Source: Eubacteriales bacterium (GTDB taxonomy: Bacteria; Bacillota; Clostridia; Lachnospirales; Lachnospiraceae). From it: a DNA stretch of 64,000 bases. Location of the stretch: the NCBI GenBank assembly GCA_030536755.1, contig JAUNPJ010000001.1, positions 154,191-218,190 on the forward strand, read 5' to 3'. Every line of letters begins with the position of its first letter. Position 1 is the stretch's first letter. The notes below the pieces were generated by a model. That model saw only the letters and a list, made by a program, of their open reading frames with translations, did no database searches and was not told the DNA's origin. Position numbers and translations under genes: made by a program. Positions 8,768-17,928 of this stretch are shown piece after piece.

Positions 8768-9294
8768 TATTTCTTCTCCTTCTTTGCAGTAAATGAAAAC
8801 AGAAGATCAAAATCTTCTTCCTTATAATAGAAAATGAGAAGCACAAAGAGAATCACCATACTGACAGTTACATAAATATCTGCCACATTGAATATCGGAA
8901 AATGAATCAGTGAAAAATAGAAAAAATCAATGACATATCCAAGGCGTATCCGGTCAATGAGATTACCCAGTCCTCCTGCGATCAGAAACAGTGAAATGAT
9001 CTGAACTGGAAGATATTTTCTGTCCATTGGCATGCGGCAGTAAAAAAATATCACTGCTGTTACAAAAACAAAGAACAGCAAAATAAACAGCCACTGCTGA
9101 TTCTGAAGAATGCCAAAGGCAGCACCTCTGTTTTCCAGATATTCCAATTCCATCACACCCTTAATCCAGATGATATTCGGCTGATTTTTCAGATAAAGAA
9201 CAGCCAGGTGTTTGGTAAACTGGTCCAACAAAACTAATACTGCAATCATCAGCATTCCGATGGCAATAAATGTTTTTCGTTTTTTAATTTCCAT
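8767..9294 (-). CDS. lspA: Lipoprotein signal peptidase
   Basis: This 175-residue type II signal peptidase has four hydrophobic segments. The catalytic Asp motifs are GGLGNLIDR (with preceding FLIAG) and FNVADIYVTV, and the early ENRGAAFG is also conserved. It cleaves prolipoprotein signal peptides after lipidation in the membrane. A likely client in this window is the DUF3048 lipoprotein at 59631-60785. GGAG lies seven bases before the ATG. Confidence 0.95.
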   Translation of the reverse strand: MEIKKRKTFIAIGMLMIAVLVLLDQFTKHLAVLYLKNQPNIIWIKGVMELEYLENRGAAFGILQNQQWLFILLFFVFVTAVIFFYCRMPMDRKYLPVQIISLFLIAGGLGNLIDRIRLGYVIDFFYFSLIHFPIFNVADIYVTVSMVILFVLLIFYYKEEDFDLLFSFTAKKEKK

Positions 9295-9296
9295 CT

Positions 9297-10388
9297 CTAT
9301 TCTCCTAAAATATACTGAATACCGGAAAGAATTTCTTCATCGGTCAGACTGGTGTCCACGATCGCAGTTCCCATGTTTTGAAGGAGCACAAATTTGATGC
9401 TTCCCTGACTCATTTTCTTATCTTTTTTGGTTGCTGCCAGAATGTCCCTGGCATCCAGATTCGCTACACGGTTTGGCAGTCCGTATGTGCGATTCATCTT
9501 TTCAATTGCAAACAGGTCTTCTGTGGAAATCAGACCGCGCTGCTGAGAAAGATATGCTGCCGCTGCATATCCAACGGCCACACACTGACCATGAAGCATG
9601 GAAAATTCTTTCAATTTTTCTACCGCGTGTCCAATGGTATGTCCGAAATTGAGGATTGCACGGATTCCCTTCTCAGTAGGATCTTCTTCTACCACATCAC
9701 GCTTGATCTTACAGCTTCGATAGATCATTTCTGCCAAAAGCTGCGGCTGTCTCTGGCGGATTCCCTCCTGATTTGCCATAAGCCAGTCAAAAAGATCTTT
9801 GTCGGCAATTAATCCCGCTTTGATGATTTCTGCCATACCGCAGGCAAACTGCTCTTCGTTAAGAGAACGGAGCGTAGAAAGATTCATATATACCAGAGAG
9901 GGCTGGTGAAAAGCTCCTACCATATTTTTATATTTTCGAAAATCAACGCCAGTCTTTCCCCCGATACTGCTGTCTACCTGGGAGAGCAATGTAGTCGGCA
10001 CCTGAATAAAACGGATACCACGCAGATAGGTAGCTGCTACAAAACCAGTCAGATCACCGGTAACACCGCCTCCAAGGGCAATCAGCATATCTTTGCGGTC
10101 AAAGCCTTCCAGGATCAGATGTTCATAGACCTCCTGTACGGTCTCGATGTTTTTGTTTTCTTCACCTGCCTGAAACGTAAACACGGTGACTTTATGGCAG
10201 CAGGATTTCAATTGCTCTGCCAGTGTATCCGCATACAATGCACCTACGGTGCTGTCTGTCACGATGCAGGCACGATAAAAATGAATCTGATCCTGCTCAA
10301 GTTCTGCGGCAAAATCCTGAAAATCTTCCCGATAGCAGATTCTGTATGAGAATTCATTCTCTCGTTTTACTGGTAATTCTCTGTTCAT
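9297..10388 (-). CDS. aroB: 3-dehydroquinate synthase
   Basis: AroB converts DAHP to 3-dehydroquinate, the second step of the shikimate pathway. The 363-residue protein shows NAD-binding GGGVTGDLTGFVAATYLRG, the PTTLLSQVDSSIGGKTGVD signature and the metal ligands in NFGHTIGHAVE and MLHGQCVAVG. GGAGG precedes the ATG. It lies in the cluster from ylmH to lspA, with no other aro gene in the window. Confidence 0.96.
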   Translation of the reverse strand: MNRELPVKRENEFSYRICYREDFQDFAAELEQDQIHFYRACIVTDSTVGALYADTLAEQLKSCCHKVTVFTFQAGEENKNIETVQEVYEHLILEGFDRKDMLIALGGGVTGDLTGFVAATYLRGIRFIQVPTTLLSQVDSSIGGKTGVDFRKYKNMVGAFHQPSLVYMNLSTLRSLNEEQFACGMAEIIKAGLIADKDLFDWLMANQEGIRQRQPQLLAEMIYRSCKIKRDVVEEDPTEKGIRAILNFGHTIGHAVEKLKEFSMLHGQCVAVGYAAAAYLSQQRGLISTEDLFAIEKMNRTYGLPNRVANLDARDILAATKKDKKMSQGSIKFVLLQNMGTAIVDTSLTDEEILSGIQYILGE

Positions 10389-10400
10389 AATAAATTCCTC

Positions 10401-11153
10401 CTAAATATAACGATTGATTTTTACAAACAATCGTCCCTTTTTTGACTGTCCGCCAGATTCTATAAATTGAAATTTTCCCTTTCCTCGCAGAGAAATAATA
10501 TCTCCTTCTTTTAATTGATAGCCGTTGGATGTAATCTGTTTTCCATTCACAAATACATTCCCGTTTTCGATATTCTGGACAAGGCTGCTTCTGGAAGCAT
10601 GAAAAGCCAGTGCAATGACACTGTCCAGGCGCAGAGAAGCTACAGAACCTGTAATTGTCTGAAATTCCAGAGAGGGAAGTTCCTCCGGCTGTGTTACCAG
10701 TTCCGTCAAAACATTGGTATGACGGACACGGCACAGATTTTCTATGATAAAGTCTGTCATATGCTCCTGACAGAACACGTAAGCCCCATCCTTTTTCACA
10801 AGGATATCTCCCATCGTAGAACGTTCAATTCCAAGATGAACCAAAGCACCCAGATAATCCCGATGAGTGAGCGGATACTCAAATTTGGCACCTTTATTTA
10901 AGATACGGATGCACCGGATGGGATAATCCCAATCATAAGAAAGAGCATCAGGAATAAATGCTACTATCTGACGCTCTGCAAAATCATAGCCGCCAAAGGA
11001 ACCCAGATGTATTCCTGGATTCCTGTTTGTCAGGCTATTTACCATATGTAATTCATTCAGATTCAGAAAACCGGTAAAGGTTACAATATCTCGGTTGTAA
11101 GCCATATCGGCCAGCTCCTGAATTCTCTTTTCAAAAAAATCATCTCTGTCCAT
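10401..11153 (-). CDS. ylmH: YlmH-type S4-domain RNA-binding protein
   Basis: This 250-residue protein has an N-terminal half of the YlmH type (QELADMAYNRDIVTFTGFLN, LSYDWDYPIRCIRI) and a C-terminal S4 domain (about 175-240: LRLDSVIALAFHASRSSLVQ). S4 proteins of this family bind ribosomal RNA; YlmH homologues have been linked to rescue of stalled 50S-peptidyl-tRNA complexes. It sits 18 bases after sepF in the ylmE-sepF-ylmH order found across Firmicutes. The ribosome binding site is weak, which suggests coupling to sepF. Confidence 0.9.
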   Translation of the reverse strand: MDRDDFFEKRIQELADMAYNRDIVTFTGFLNLNELHMVNSLTNRNPGIHLGSFGGYDFAERQIVAFIPDALSYDWDYPIRCIRILNKGAKFEYPLTHRDYLGALVHLGIERSTMGDILVKKDGAYVFCQEHMTDFIIENLCRVRHTNVLTELVTQPEELPSLEFQTITGSVASLRLDSVIALAFHASRSSLVQNIENGNVFVNGKQITSNGYQLKEGDIISLRGKGKFQFIESGGQSKKGRLFVKINRYI

Positions 11154-11171
11154 AATGAATACTGCTGACTC

Positions 11172-11789
11172 CTAGTAATTGGAACGAATGGATGGAACCG
11201 CATCTCCAAGAATATTCTGGAAATCACCGGATACATCTACGTTGTAAGGGGTAATGATGAAAATGTAGCTGGAAATCTTCTGAAGGCTTCCCCCAAGAGA
11301 ATAACAGGAACCAGATGTAAAATCAATGATTCGCTGTGCAAGATCTACGTCTACACCTTCCAGATTCAATACAACGGTACAATTGTCCACCAAAGTATCT
11401 GCAATTTCTCTTGTATCTTCCATAGAAACTGGTTTGATGACACAAACTTCCATAGAAGCAGTAGATTTCTTGGCATTACGCATTGGTGTGATTTTGGAAG
11501 ATGACTGTTTTGTCTGTTTTACAGGCTTTTGTGTAACCACCGGTGTAGGTGCCTTTGTGGCAGCAGTGGTCTTATGGGACGATTTCGACTGTTTAACAGG
11601 TTCCTCCTCATAACGGTAATCATCAGCATCGCTTTCCGTTTCTTTTTTGAATTTATCAAAAAATTTCTTTTTAGGCTTTGTTTCCTCTTCCTCTTCCTCA
11701 AAATCATCATCAAATTCATCATCGAAAAGCTCGTCATCATACTCATCATTTAATTTAATGGCATCTAAAAACTTATCAAAAAAACCCAT
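11172..11789 (-). CDS. sepF: Cell division protein SepF
   Basis: This 205-residue SepF has the N-terminal membrane-binding start MGFFDKFLDAIKL. A long acidic and then Lys/Thr-rich linker follows (about 17-105). The globular SepF domain covers about 110-195 (VCVIKPVSMEDTREIADTL, VVLNLEGVDVDLAQRIIDF, GSCYSLGGSLQKISSYIFII). SepF tethers FtsZ to the membrane and shapes the ring. The linker is longer than in Bacillus subtilis, where the whole protein is about 150 residues. GGAG lies seven bases upstream. Confidence 0.94.
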   Translation of the reverse strand: MGFFDKFLDAIKLNDEYDDELFDDEFDDDFEEEEEETKPKKKFFDKFKKETESDADDYRYEEEPVKQSKSSHKTTAATKAPTPVVTQKPVKQTKQSSSKITPMRNAKKSTASMEVCVIKPVSMEDTREIADTLVDNCTVVLNLEGVDVDLAQRIIDFTSGSCYSLGGSLQKISSYIFIITPYNVDVSGDFQNILGDAVPSIRSNY

Positions 11790-11817
11790 GTTTAATCTCC
11801 ATTCTATAAATTAATTT

Positions 11818-12510
11818 CTATACTGCATAATTACGTGCACCAAAAATTCCGGTACCAACACGAACCATGGTGGCGCCCTCTTCGACTGCGACCTGATAGT
11901 CACCGGTCATACCCATACTTAAAACACGCATATTAATATTATTAATGTTTTTTTTGCCGATGTCAACACTTAATTGTTTTAAATCCCGAAAAACTTGTCG
12001 ATTTTCTTCCGGATCATCCACAAATGGAGCAATTGTCATCAATCCTTCCACCTGAATGTGAGAGAAATCTGAAATTTTTTCCAACAAAGGAACGACCTCG
12101 TCCATTTTCAGACCAAACTTTGTATCTTCCTCCGCTACATTGACTTCGAGCAGGATTGGCATAACAAGGTCATGCTTGGCTGCTTCGTGTTCGATGGCTT
12201 CTGCAAGCCTCAAAGAATCTACGGAATGGATCATATCTACCTTATCAATGATATATTTAATCTTATTTCTCTGAAGATGTCCAATCATATGCCAGTGAAT
12301 ATCTTTTGGCAGTTCCGGATATTTTGCAGTAATCTCCTGAACCTTGTTTTCTCCAAAGAATCTTGCCCCTGCATCATAGGCTTCCTGCAGTATCTCTACA
12401 GGCTTCGTCTTACTCACCGCAATCAAAGTGACTTCCTCTGAATTGCGGTGACTCTTTTCACAGGCTTTCTCGATGTTCTTCTGTACTTCTCTCAGATTAT
12501 CAGCAAGCAT
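11818..12510 (-). CDS. ylmE: YggS/YlmE family PLP homeostasis protein
   Basis: This 230-residue single-domain PLP-binding protein of the COG0325 family has the PLP-lysine region VTLIAVSKTKP (Lys about 35), GENKVQE, WHMIGHLQRNK and the phosphate-binding LSMGMTGDYQVAVEEGATMVRVGTG region. It helps buffer free pyridoxal phosphate and is not known to be a true catalyst. TAGGAGG precedes the ATG. It is part of the ylmE-sepF-ylmH group. Confidence 0.94.
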   Translation of the reverse strand: MLADNLREVQKNIEKACEKSHRNSEEVTLIAVSKTKPVEILQEAYDAGARFFGENKVQEITAKYPELPKDIHWHMIGHLQRNKIKYIIDKVDMIHSVDSLRLAEAIEHEAAKHDLVMPILLEVNVAEEDTKFGLKMDEVVPLLEKISDFSHIQVEGLMTIAPFVDDPEENRQVFRDLKQLSVDIGKKNINNINMRVLSMGMTGDYQVAVEEGATMVRVGTGIFGARNYAV

Positions 12511-12527
12511 TTTTTTCCTCCTAAATC

Positions 12528-13952
12528 TTAATATAAAATGTCTTCTTCATTTACATCGGACGCATCATATACAATGTGATCATACTGGGACAATCCATAT
12601 GCCGTACCCTTTTCGACAATACAGTACTCCTCATTCTGATCAATGATCGAGATTCGACGGAATCTTGCGTATCCCTCATTGATACAATAAACGCCTTCCA
12701 GATTGCCGGTATCTTTGATGACGTAAGTATCATCGGTATCTGGATTGACCAAAACAGTCCCCTTCTCAAATGCGGATTTTTCCACATAGAAATTGCCGTT
12801 TTTTTCCTCATAGACAGTTGCACTTACAAATTCCGTTCCAGATTTTGTCTTCACAAGGAACCCGGCACTTCGGTCATCTCCGCCTTTTGTCTGATATGAA
12901 TCAGGAACCAGATAAAATTCCTTTGTAATGATCGATGAAATAGGAATTTTGAGACCTGTCTGTGTATTGGTTACGAGTTCAATGTCAAGGAAACGGTCGG
13001 ACGCATAACGTGTCAGTCCGTTATTAAAATCAATTTTTCCATATTTTCCGTTTCCAATCTCAACAATTGACAGTTGACCAATCTGGCTGAGTCCATCTTT
13101 TAAAAATTTGACACGAATATATTGACGGTCGTTTAACTGTGTGATCTGTTTTGCACTGAGAGGAATATAAATACTCCAGCGTTCGTCTGTGATGATCGTG
13201 TACACATCATTTCCAGCCTGGATTGCATCACGTGTTTTCAGATCCTCTTTATGATAGGAATTCTGGTCAAAATCTTTCTGAGAAATCGTATCCGCTGTAA
13301 TGTCCTCATATCCATCCTTGGAATACAGTATGATGCCGTCCTCTGCTGTTCTGCATAACGTCTGATTTCCAAGCGTCAAAGCGGAAGCAGCCGTATTATC
13401 AGAATTGCTATCTGAACTGCTGTCTTCCCCGGAATCGGTAGTTGAATCCGATGATGTCGTGTCATTGACACCTGCATACTGCAGAATGTTTCCTTCTAAT
13501 TCAGATTTAAAACTGTACACACTATTAAAATTACTTGGACGAAATCCGTAGGAATAACTGCTCATCTGCTGCCGCACTTTTGCCAGATCCTCGGCATCTA
13601 ATTTGATGTCAGAGGTTTGCAGCGGCTGACTGCTGATTCCGTATACAATACCGGATGCATTCAGTTTTGTTCCCTCCCTGGCATAGTAGTTTATATATCC
13701 TCCTATACTGGAAGATACAACCGTTTCTTCATGAATAGCCAGACCTGTGTAAGTCTCATTTCTGGATAACGGACCGTTCAGAACCTGATAGGAAGTAAAA
13801 TGATTGGCAGTCAAATACATAAACATGGAAATTACCATGTAAATAAACAAAATGCCAAACAGAATTGTTCCTATATTTAAGGTAAATATTTTCTTCAGAG
13901 TATCCAGAACCACCGCAAGGACCGGTGCTTTCTTTTTATCGTTGCCAGCCAC
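12528..13952 (-). CDS. HlyD-like membrane-fusion/adaptor protein
   Basis: This 474-residue protein starts at a GTG with AAAGGAG eight bases upstream. It has one N-terminal transmembrane segment (about 23-48, IGTILFGILFIYMVISMF). The extracytoplasmic part includes a lipoyl/barrel-sandwich-like SSIGGYINYYAREGTKLNASG, a Ser/Asp-rich linker (about 165-190) and beta-rich C-terminal domains with DTGNLEGVYCINEGYARFR. That is the layout of HlyD-like adaptors. No ABC or RND pump lies nearby. The neighbours ylmE and sepF point to the envelope or division site, but the function is unknown. Confidence 0.75.
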   Translation of the reverse strand: MAGNDKKKAPVLAVVLDTLKKIFTLNIGTILFGILFIYMVISMFMYLTANHFTSYQVLNGPLSRNETYTGLAIHEETVVSSSIGGYINYYAREGTKLNASGIVYGISSQPLQTSDIKLDAEDLAKVRQQMSSYSYGFRPSNFNSVYSFKSELEGNILQYAGVNDTTSSDSTTDSGEDSSSDSNSDNTAASALTLGNQTLCRTAEDGIILYSKDGYEDITADTISQKDFDQNSYHKEDLKTRDAIQAGNDVYTIITDERWSIYIPLSAKQITQLNDRQYIRVKFLKDGLSQIGQLSIVEIGNGKYGKIDFNNGLTRYASDRFLDIELVTNTQTGLKIPISSIITKEFYLVPDSYQTKGGDDRSAGFLVKTKSGTEFVSATVYEEKNGNFYVEKSAFEKGTVLVNPDTDDTYVIKDTGNLEGVYCINEGYARFRRISIIDQNEEYCIVEKGTAYGLSQYDHIVYDASDVNEEDILY

Positions 13953-14033
13953 AAAAATATCTCCTTTATATTTCGATTACTATTTTTTTTAACTGGAATA
14001 TTCTATCACAATTTGTCTTATCATGCAAGGATA

Positions 14034-14072
14034 TGAAAAAAACGAAGGCACCATCGCTGATACCTTCGTCCA
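14034..14072 (-). terminator. Terminator after the small P-loop gene
   Basis: CGAAGG (14043-14048) pairs with CCTTCG (14063-14068). On the minus strand the stem is followed by seven T. It separates the gene at 14089-14508 from the HlyD-like gene. Confidence 0.82.
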
Positions 14073-14088
14073 TTTTCCATTTTTTCTT

Positions 14089-14508
14089 TTATAAAGCAGT
14101 GACAATCTGTGCCTGGAATGATTCCGGAATCTCTTCTTTATCAAGAGACATACTGATCACAAATGTAATGCCATATTTTGATCCGATATCATTCAACTGC
14201 TCTAACGTATTTGTCACATCTTTTCCTTCCAATTTTGCAATTGTCAGGAATCCGTCTAAATACACCTGCTCAAGGTCATGATCCTGGGAGATCAATCCAC
14301 AGATAAATCCAACAAACTCATCACTGTTTTTCAACGGATATTCTGTAACGTTGATAAGACGAATCTTGTTATTCAATTCATACATATGTTTTGTGCTCTT
14401 GTCTAAGTATACAATGCTGCCGTTAGCAGTTTTTACTTCACTGTTTACTTTATCTAAAAGTACTTTTGTTTTGCCTTTGCCTTTCTTTCCAACTATCAGT
14501 TCAACCAT
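14089..14508 (-). CDS. Small P-loop protein of unknown function
   Basis: This 139-residue protein has a Walker A-like GKKGKGKTKVLL at its N-terminus and a possible Walker B in LEQVYLDGF (about 85-93). Similar clostridial proteins are sometimes labelled PilT, but nothing of the PilT ATPase beyond the P-loop is visible, so I do not use that name. The ATG at 14508 has AAGGAGG eight bases upstream; the frame extends seven codons further without a better site. It is a monocistronic unit with its own terminator. The role is unknown. Confidence 0.7.
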   Translation of the reverse strand: MVELIVGKKGKGKTKVLLDKVNSEVKTANGSIVYLDKSTKHMYELNNKIRLINVTEYPLKNSDEFVGFICGLISQDHDLEQVYLDGFLTIAKLEGKDVTNTLEQLNDIGSKYGITFVISMSLDKEEIPESFQAQIVTAL

Positions 14509-14624
14509 CCTGTTTTCCTCCTTAGACATATGTAATAATCGGTAAATTTACCAAAAGCTTAATTTCTATGAGTTCAATTATAGTGCATTTAGACAAAAAA
14601 TTCAATCATTATTTCACTTTTTTA

Positions 14625-15674
14625 TCAATTAATATTATTGAGCAGCGAATTCATCTGTTCATACAGCAATTCTTTGCTGGCTGCATTGGAAACAATGGAG
14701 ATAAAAGGCGCTCCATAGGCATTCTGTGTGATCAGCGCAAGGCAGTTTCCGGCTTCTCCTGTCGTTCCTGTTTTTCCGCCGAGTACAGTCACACCCATAG
14801 GCGGTGTTGCCTCTCCTGTCAGATAGTGATCGGTCGCAGTCAGTGTTGTAGTTTTTAAAGAGCCATCATAGCTTTCGTATTTTACCGTATAGGAAGACAG
14901 TTGTATAATAGAAAGAAAATCAGGGTTCTTCATAGCCTCATTTAACATCAGATAGATATCGTATGCCGTTGTATAGTGATTTTCATCCTGCAGCCCGTGA
15001 GGATTGGTGAAATGTGTTCCAGTCATACCAAGCGCCGCTGCCTTCTGATTCATCATTTCCACAAAATGCATTTCGGTCTGGCCAATGGTTTCTGCAATCG
15101 CGGATGCGGCATCATTACCCGAATAGACAAGCAGACAGTCGATCAGATCACCTAATGCCACCTGGTCTCCAGGAACAAAACCACATACCTGAGAACCTGA
15201 TTCAAGATTTACATTATTTTCACTGATGGTCACGATTTCATCCATGTTTCCATTTTCCAGAGCAAGCAGGGCTGTCATGATCTTTGTCATACTCGCCGGA
15301 TACAGTTTTTCATACAGGTTATGCGAATATAAGACCTTTCTGTTATCCAGATCAAACAATGCACCATTTTGAGACTCCAGAAGTTCCACGCCATCAAGTG
15401 CGACATTGTCATCTCCCACACAAAGATTAGAAGCAAAAGAAACTGCTCGCTGGCTGTCACTGTTGTTTCCGGTAAAAGGAAATTCGGAAGCGATATTGTA
15501 AGGCTTTTCAAGTCCTGCCTTGCCTCTGTCTCTTAAAATCATGACGCACCCTGCAATAGCAGCTGCTACAACCAGAAGAACGCAGGTCAGCCAGACAGTA
15601 TGAAGAATCCTTCTTCTGCGCATACGCTGTATTCTCGTTAATCGTTTTCGTCGTCCCCGTTTTTTTCTATTCAT
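14625..15674 (-). CDS. D-alanyl-D-alanine carboxypeptidase (S11 family, DacF-like)
   Basis: This 349-residue penicillin-binding protein trims the terminal D-Ala of peptidoglycan. It has a strongly basic N-terminus (MNRKKRGRRKRLTRIQRMRR), one membrane segment (about 28-48), and the active-site triad motifs SMTKIM (SxxK, about 131), SGN (about 182) and KTG in LGGKTGTTGE. There is no C-terminal amphipathic anchor, so it is probably held by its N-terminal segment. Its ATG overlaps the rodA stop by four bases, placing it at the end of the elongation operon. Confidence 0.92.
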   Translation of the reverse strand: MNRKKRGRRKRLTRIQRMRRRRILHTVWLTCVLLVVAAAIAGCVMILRDRGKAGLEKPYNIASEFPFTGNNSDSQRAVSFASNLCVGDDNVALDGVELLESQNGALFDLDNRKVLYSHNLYEKLYPASMTKIMTALLALENGNMDEIVTISENNVNLESGSQVCGFVPGDQVALGDLIDCLLVYSGNDAASAIAETIGQTEMHFVEMMNQKAAALGMTGTHFTNPHGLQDENHYTTAYDIYLMLNEAMKNPDFLSIIQLSSYTVKYESYDGSLKTTTLTATDHYLTGEATPPMGVTVLGGKTGTTGEAGNCLALITQNAYGAPFISIVSNAASKELLYEQMNSLLNNIN

Positions 15675-16831
15675 CTTTTTCTTTCTACTCCTTTATGAAC
15701 CAAAGATTTGCTGGCTGCATCTGAATATGCATTTTGCTGAAGTCCTACGTTGATCACAAGTCCCATACCGATAAAAAGACTCCACAAAGAAGTCAGACCA
15801 TAGCTGACAAAAGGAAGCGGTGTACCTGTATTTGGCATCAGGCCGGTGGCAACACAGATGTTGATAAAGCTTTGAAAAGCCACAATTGTACCAACTCCTG
15901 AACAAATAATCTTTCCGGATAAATCCTTTGATTTCAGTCCGCTTCGCACACATTCTACAGAAATCAAAAGCAGCAGTACAACAATTGCGAGGCATCCGAT
16001 AAAACCAAGTTCCTCTCCGGCTACTGCAAAAATAAAGTCTGTCTGAATTTCAGAGACAAAATTTCCGTTGTTGGCAGACAAAACTTCATTGTTATTGAGC
16101 CCTTTACCGGTCAATTGTCCTGAGCCAATCGCAGTGATGGAGTTCTGTTGCTGCTGAATATCATCGGAATATTCCTCGTTTTCCGGATAGAGAAAAGACA
16201 TAATACGCTGCCGCTGATAGTCCTTGATCAGTTTCTGATCGGGCTGTACGACAATAGACAGAAAAATTACGACCAGCGGTATTGCAATCAGCAGAACTCC
16301 GCCGATAATCTTATATCCTAATCCGGCGACATAAATCATAACGCAGAACAGTACGACAACGGTGATGGTATTTTTCAGGTCTGGCTGGTTATAGATCAAA
16401 GCCAGCGGAATCAGCAGAAGTCCTACCGCTTTTCCAACCGTCTTCAGCTCGCTCAGGTCTTTTTCATGCAGCATAAAATATTTTGCAAAAAATAAGATTA
16501 ACAATATTTTAGAGAGCTCTGTTGGCTGAAAGCGAATAAAACCAAGATCAATCCATCTGGTTGCACCGCCTGCCGTAGAGCCAAAAATACGGATACCAAG
16601 AAGCATGATAATATTAAATCCGTAAATAAACCAGTAAAAATTCAAAATCCAGCTGAAATCCATCAAAGATACAATCAAAAGAATGACCATACCACAGATC
16701 ACGCCAAAAAGCTGTTTGGACTTCAAAGATTCCATGGCACTTCCGACAAGCAGTACACCGATGGTACTGATTGCCAGCAAAAGCACAACTAATTTAAAAT
16801 TGTAGAATCGTAATTTGTATTGTTTTATCAT
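15671..16831 (-). CDS. rodA: RodA/FtsW/SpoVE glycosyltransferase, RodA-like
   Basis: This 386-residue SEDS-family protein has about ten membrane segments. Signature stretches are GGATRWIDLGFIRFQPTELSK near residue 90 and VATGLMPNTGTPLPFVSYG near 325. SEDS proteins polymerise lipid II into glycan strands with a class B PBP. Its operon partner here is the PBP2-like MrdA, and the neighbours are mreBCD, so RodA is favoured over FtsW. It overlaps minE and the dacF-like gene by four bases each. Confidence 0.93.
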   Translation of the reverse strand: MIKQYKLRFYNFKLVVLLLAISTIGVLLVGSAMESLKSKQLFGVICGMVILLIVSLMDFSWILNFYWFIYGFNIIMLLGIRIFGSTAGGATRWIDLGFIRFQPTELSKILLILFFAKYFMLHEKDLSELKTVGKAVGLLLIPLALIYNQPDLKNTITVVVLFCVMIYVAGLGYKIIGGVLLIAIPLVVIFLSIVVQPDQKLIKDYQRQRIMSFLYPENEEYSDDIQQQQNSITAIGSGQLTGKGLNNNEVLSANNGNFVSEIQTDFIFAVAGEELGFIGCLAIVVLLLLISVECVRSGLKSKDLSGKIICSGVGTIVAFQSFINICVATGLMPNTGTPLPFVSYGLTSLWSLFIGMGLVINVGLQQNAYSDAASKSLVHKGVERKR

Positions 16832-17076
16832 AAATCCTGTTTTTTCTCCTGCATATGAAGTACCGGTATGACTGCCTCAAGAGTTTGTTTTTCCGGTATA
16901 AATCGAAATTTTACGTGCTGTGCATCTACAGGTATGTATTTTCCAACAGCCTGTATCAGATCGTTTTGCATCATAATCAGCATTTGCGCAGAACAGTCTA
17001 TGCGTTCTGATAAAATCACTGTCTTCAATCGATCTTTTGCAAACTCTCTGGAAGTATGTTTTTTGGATAGAATCAT
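16828..17076 (-). CDS. minE: MinE-like division-site topological factor
   Basis: This short MinE-like protein has 82 residues from the ATG at 17076, which has AGGAG seven bases upstream. The frame runs back to 17103 but with no good ribosome binding site. The MinD-contact helix region is clear (SKKHTSREFAKDRLKTVILS), followed by DLIQAVGKYIPVD and the beta-rich KFRFIPEKQTLEAVIPVL. The usual N-terminal amphipathic membrane segment is reduced to a few residues. MinE releases MinD from the membrane. It follows minD by 11 bases and overlaps rodA by four. Confidence 0.86.
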   Translation of the reverse strand: MILSKKHTSREFAKDRLKTVILSERIDCSAQMLIMMQNDLIQAVGKYIPVDAQHVKFRFIPEKQTLEAVIPVLHMQEKKQDL

Positions 17077-17087
17077 AACCGTTCTCC

Positions 17088-17879
17088 TCATTTTCCTTTC
17101 CATACATCTGCGAGTCTTGAAAAGAAATTTTTCTTTTTGCTCAGATCGAGAAAAGGAACCTCTTCCCCTGCAATGCGTCGGCAGATATTTCGGTATGCAT
17201 TTTCTGCCATAGAATCCTTTCCTGACAAAGGTGCACCCTGATTGGTTGCGACCACAATCTGTTCATCGTCCGGGATTGCACCGATCAGATCGACTGCCAG
17301 AATATCCACAACATCATCCACGGTCATCATATCTCCCCGTGCGATCATATCTGGACGAAGTCTGTTGATGATCAGCTGGATGTTTTGTATTCCGTTCGCC
17401 TCTAAAAGCCCGATAATTCTATCCGCATCACGAATGGCCGAAACTTCAGGTGTTGTTACCACCAAAGCTCTGGAAGCTCCGGCAATCGCATTTTGAAATC
17501 CCTGTTCAATTCCTGCCGGACTGTCCATGAGAATATAGTCAAATTCCTCCTGCAGCTGTTCTGTCAGTTTTTTCATCTGCTGTGGTGTGACTGCAGATTT
17601 ATCTTTTGTCTGAGCAGTCGGAAGAAGAAAAAGTCCTTCTACCCTGCGATCTGCGATCAAAGCCTGTTTCAGACGGCAGTTTCCGGAAATAACATCAATC
17701 ATATTGTATACAATGCGATTTTCAAGTCCCATCACTACATCCAGATTTCGAAGACCGATATCCGTATCGACCATCACAACTTTCTTTCCAAGCTGTGCCA
17801 GTCCCGTTCCGATATTTGCTGCAGTTGTCGTTTTTCCGACACCGCCTTTTCCAGAAGTGATTACGATAACCTCACCCAT
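17088..17879 (-). CDS. minD: Septum-site ATPase MinD
   Basis: This 263-residue deviant Walker A ATPase has GKGGVGKTTTAANIG (about 10), DTDIGLRNLDVVMG, and a C-terminal amphipathic membrane-targeting helix (KKKNFFSRLADVWKGK). It binds the membrane as an ATP dimer to position the division site. The ATG at 17879 is nine bases after GGGAGG; an in-frame ATG at 17888 touches that SD directly. No minC lies in the 49 bases upstream or anywhere else in the window. Confidence 0.95.
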   Translation of the reverse strand: MGEVIVITSGKGGVGKTTTAANIGTGLAQLGKKVVMVDTDIGLRNLDVVMGLENRIVYNMIDVISGNCRLKQALIADRRVEGLFLLPTAQTKDKSAVTPQQMKKLTEQLQEEFDYILMDSPAGIEQGFQNAIAGASRALVVTTPEVSAIRDADRIIGLLEANGIQNIQLIINRLRPDMIARGDMMTVDDVVDILAVDLIGAIPDDEQIVVATNQGAPLSGKDSMAENAYRNICRRIAGEEVPFLDLSKKKNFFSRLADVWKGK

Positions 17880-17928
17880 TTGTTCCATCCTCCCATTCTA
17901 TGTCATTCTCTGCATCCGGCATTTTGCC

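Noticed and set aside
14089-14508. Naming the small P-loop protein a PilT twitching-motility ATPase
   Set aside because: It has 139 residues and only a P-loop; the PilT core, Asp box and His box are not visible, and no pilus genes are near.
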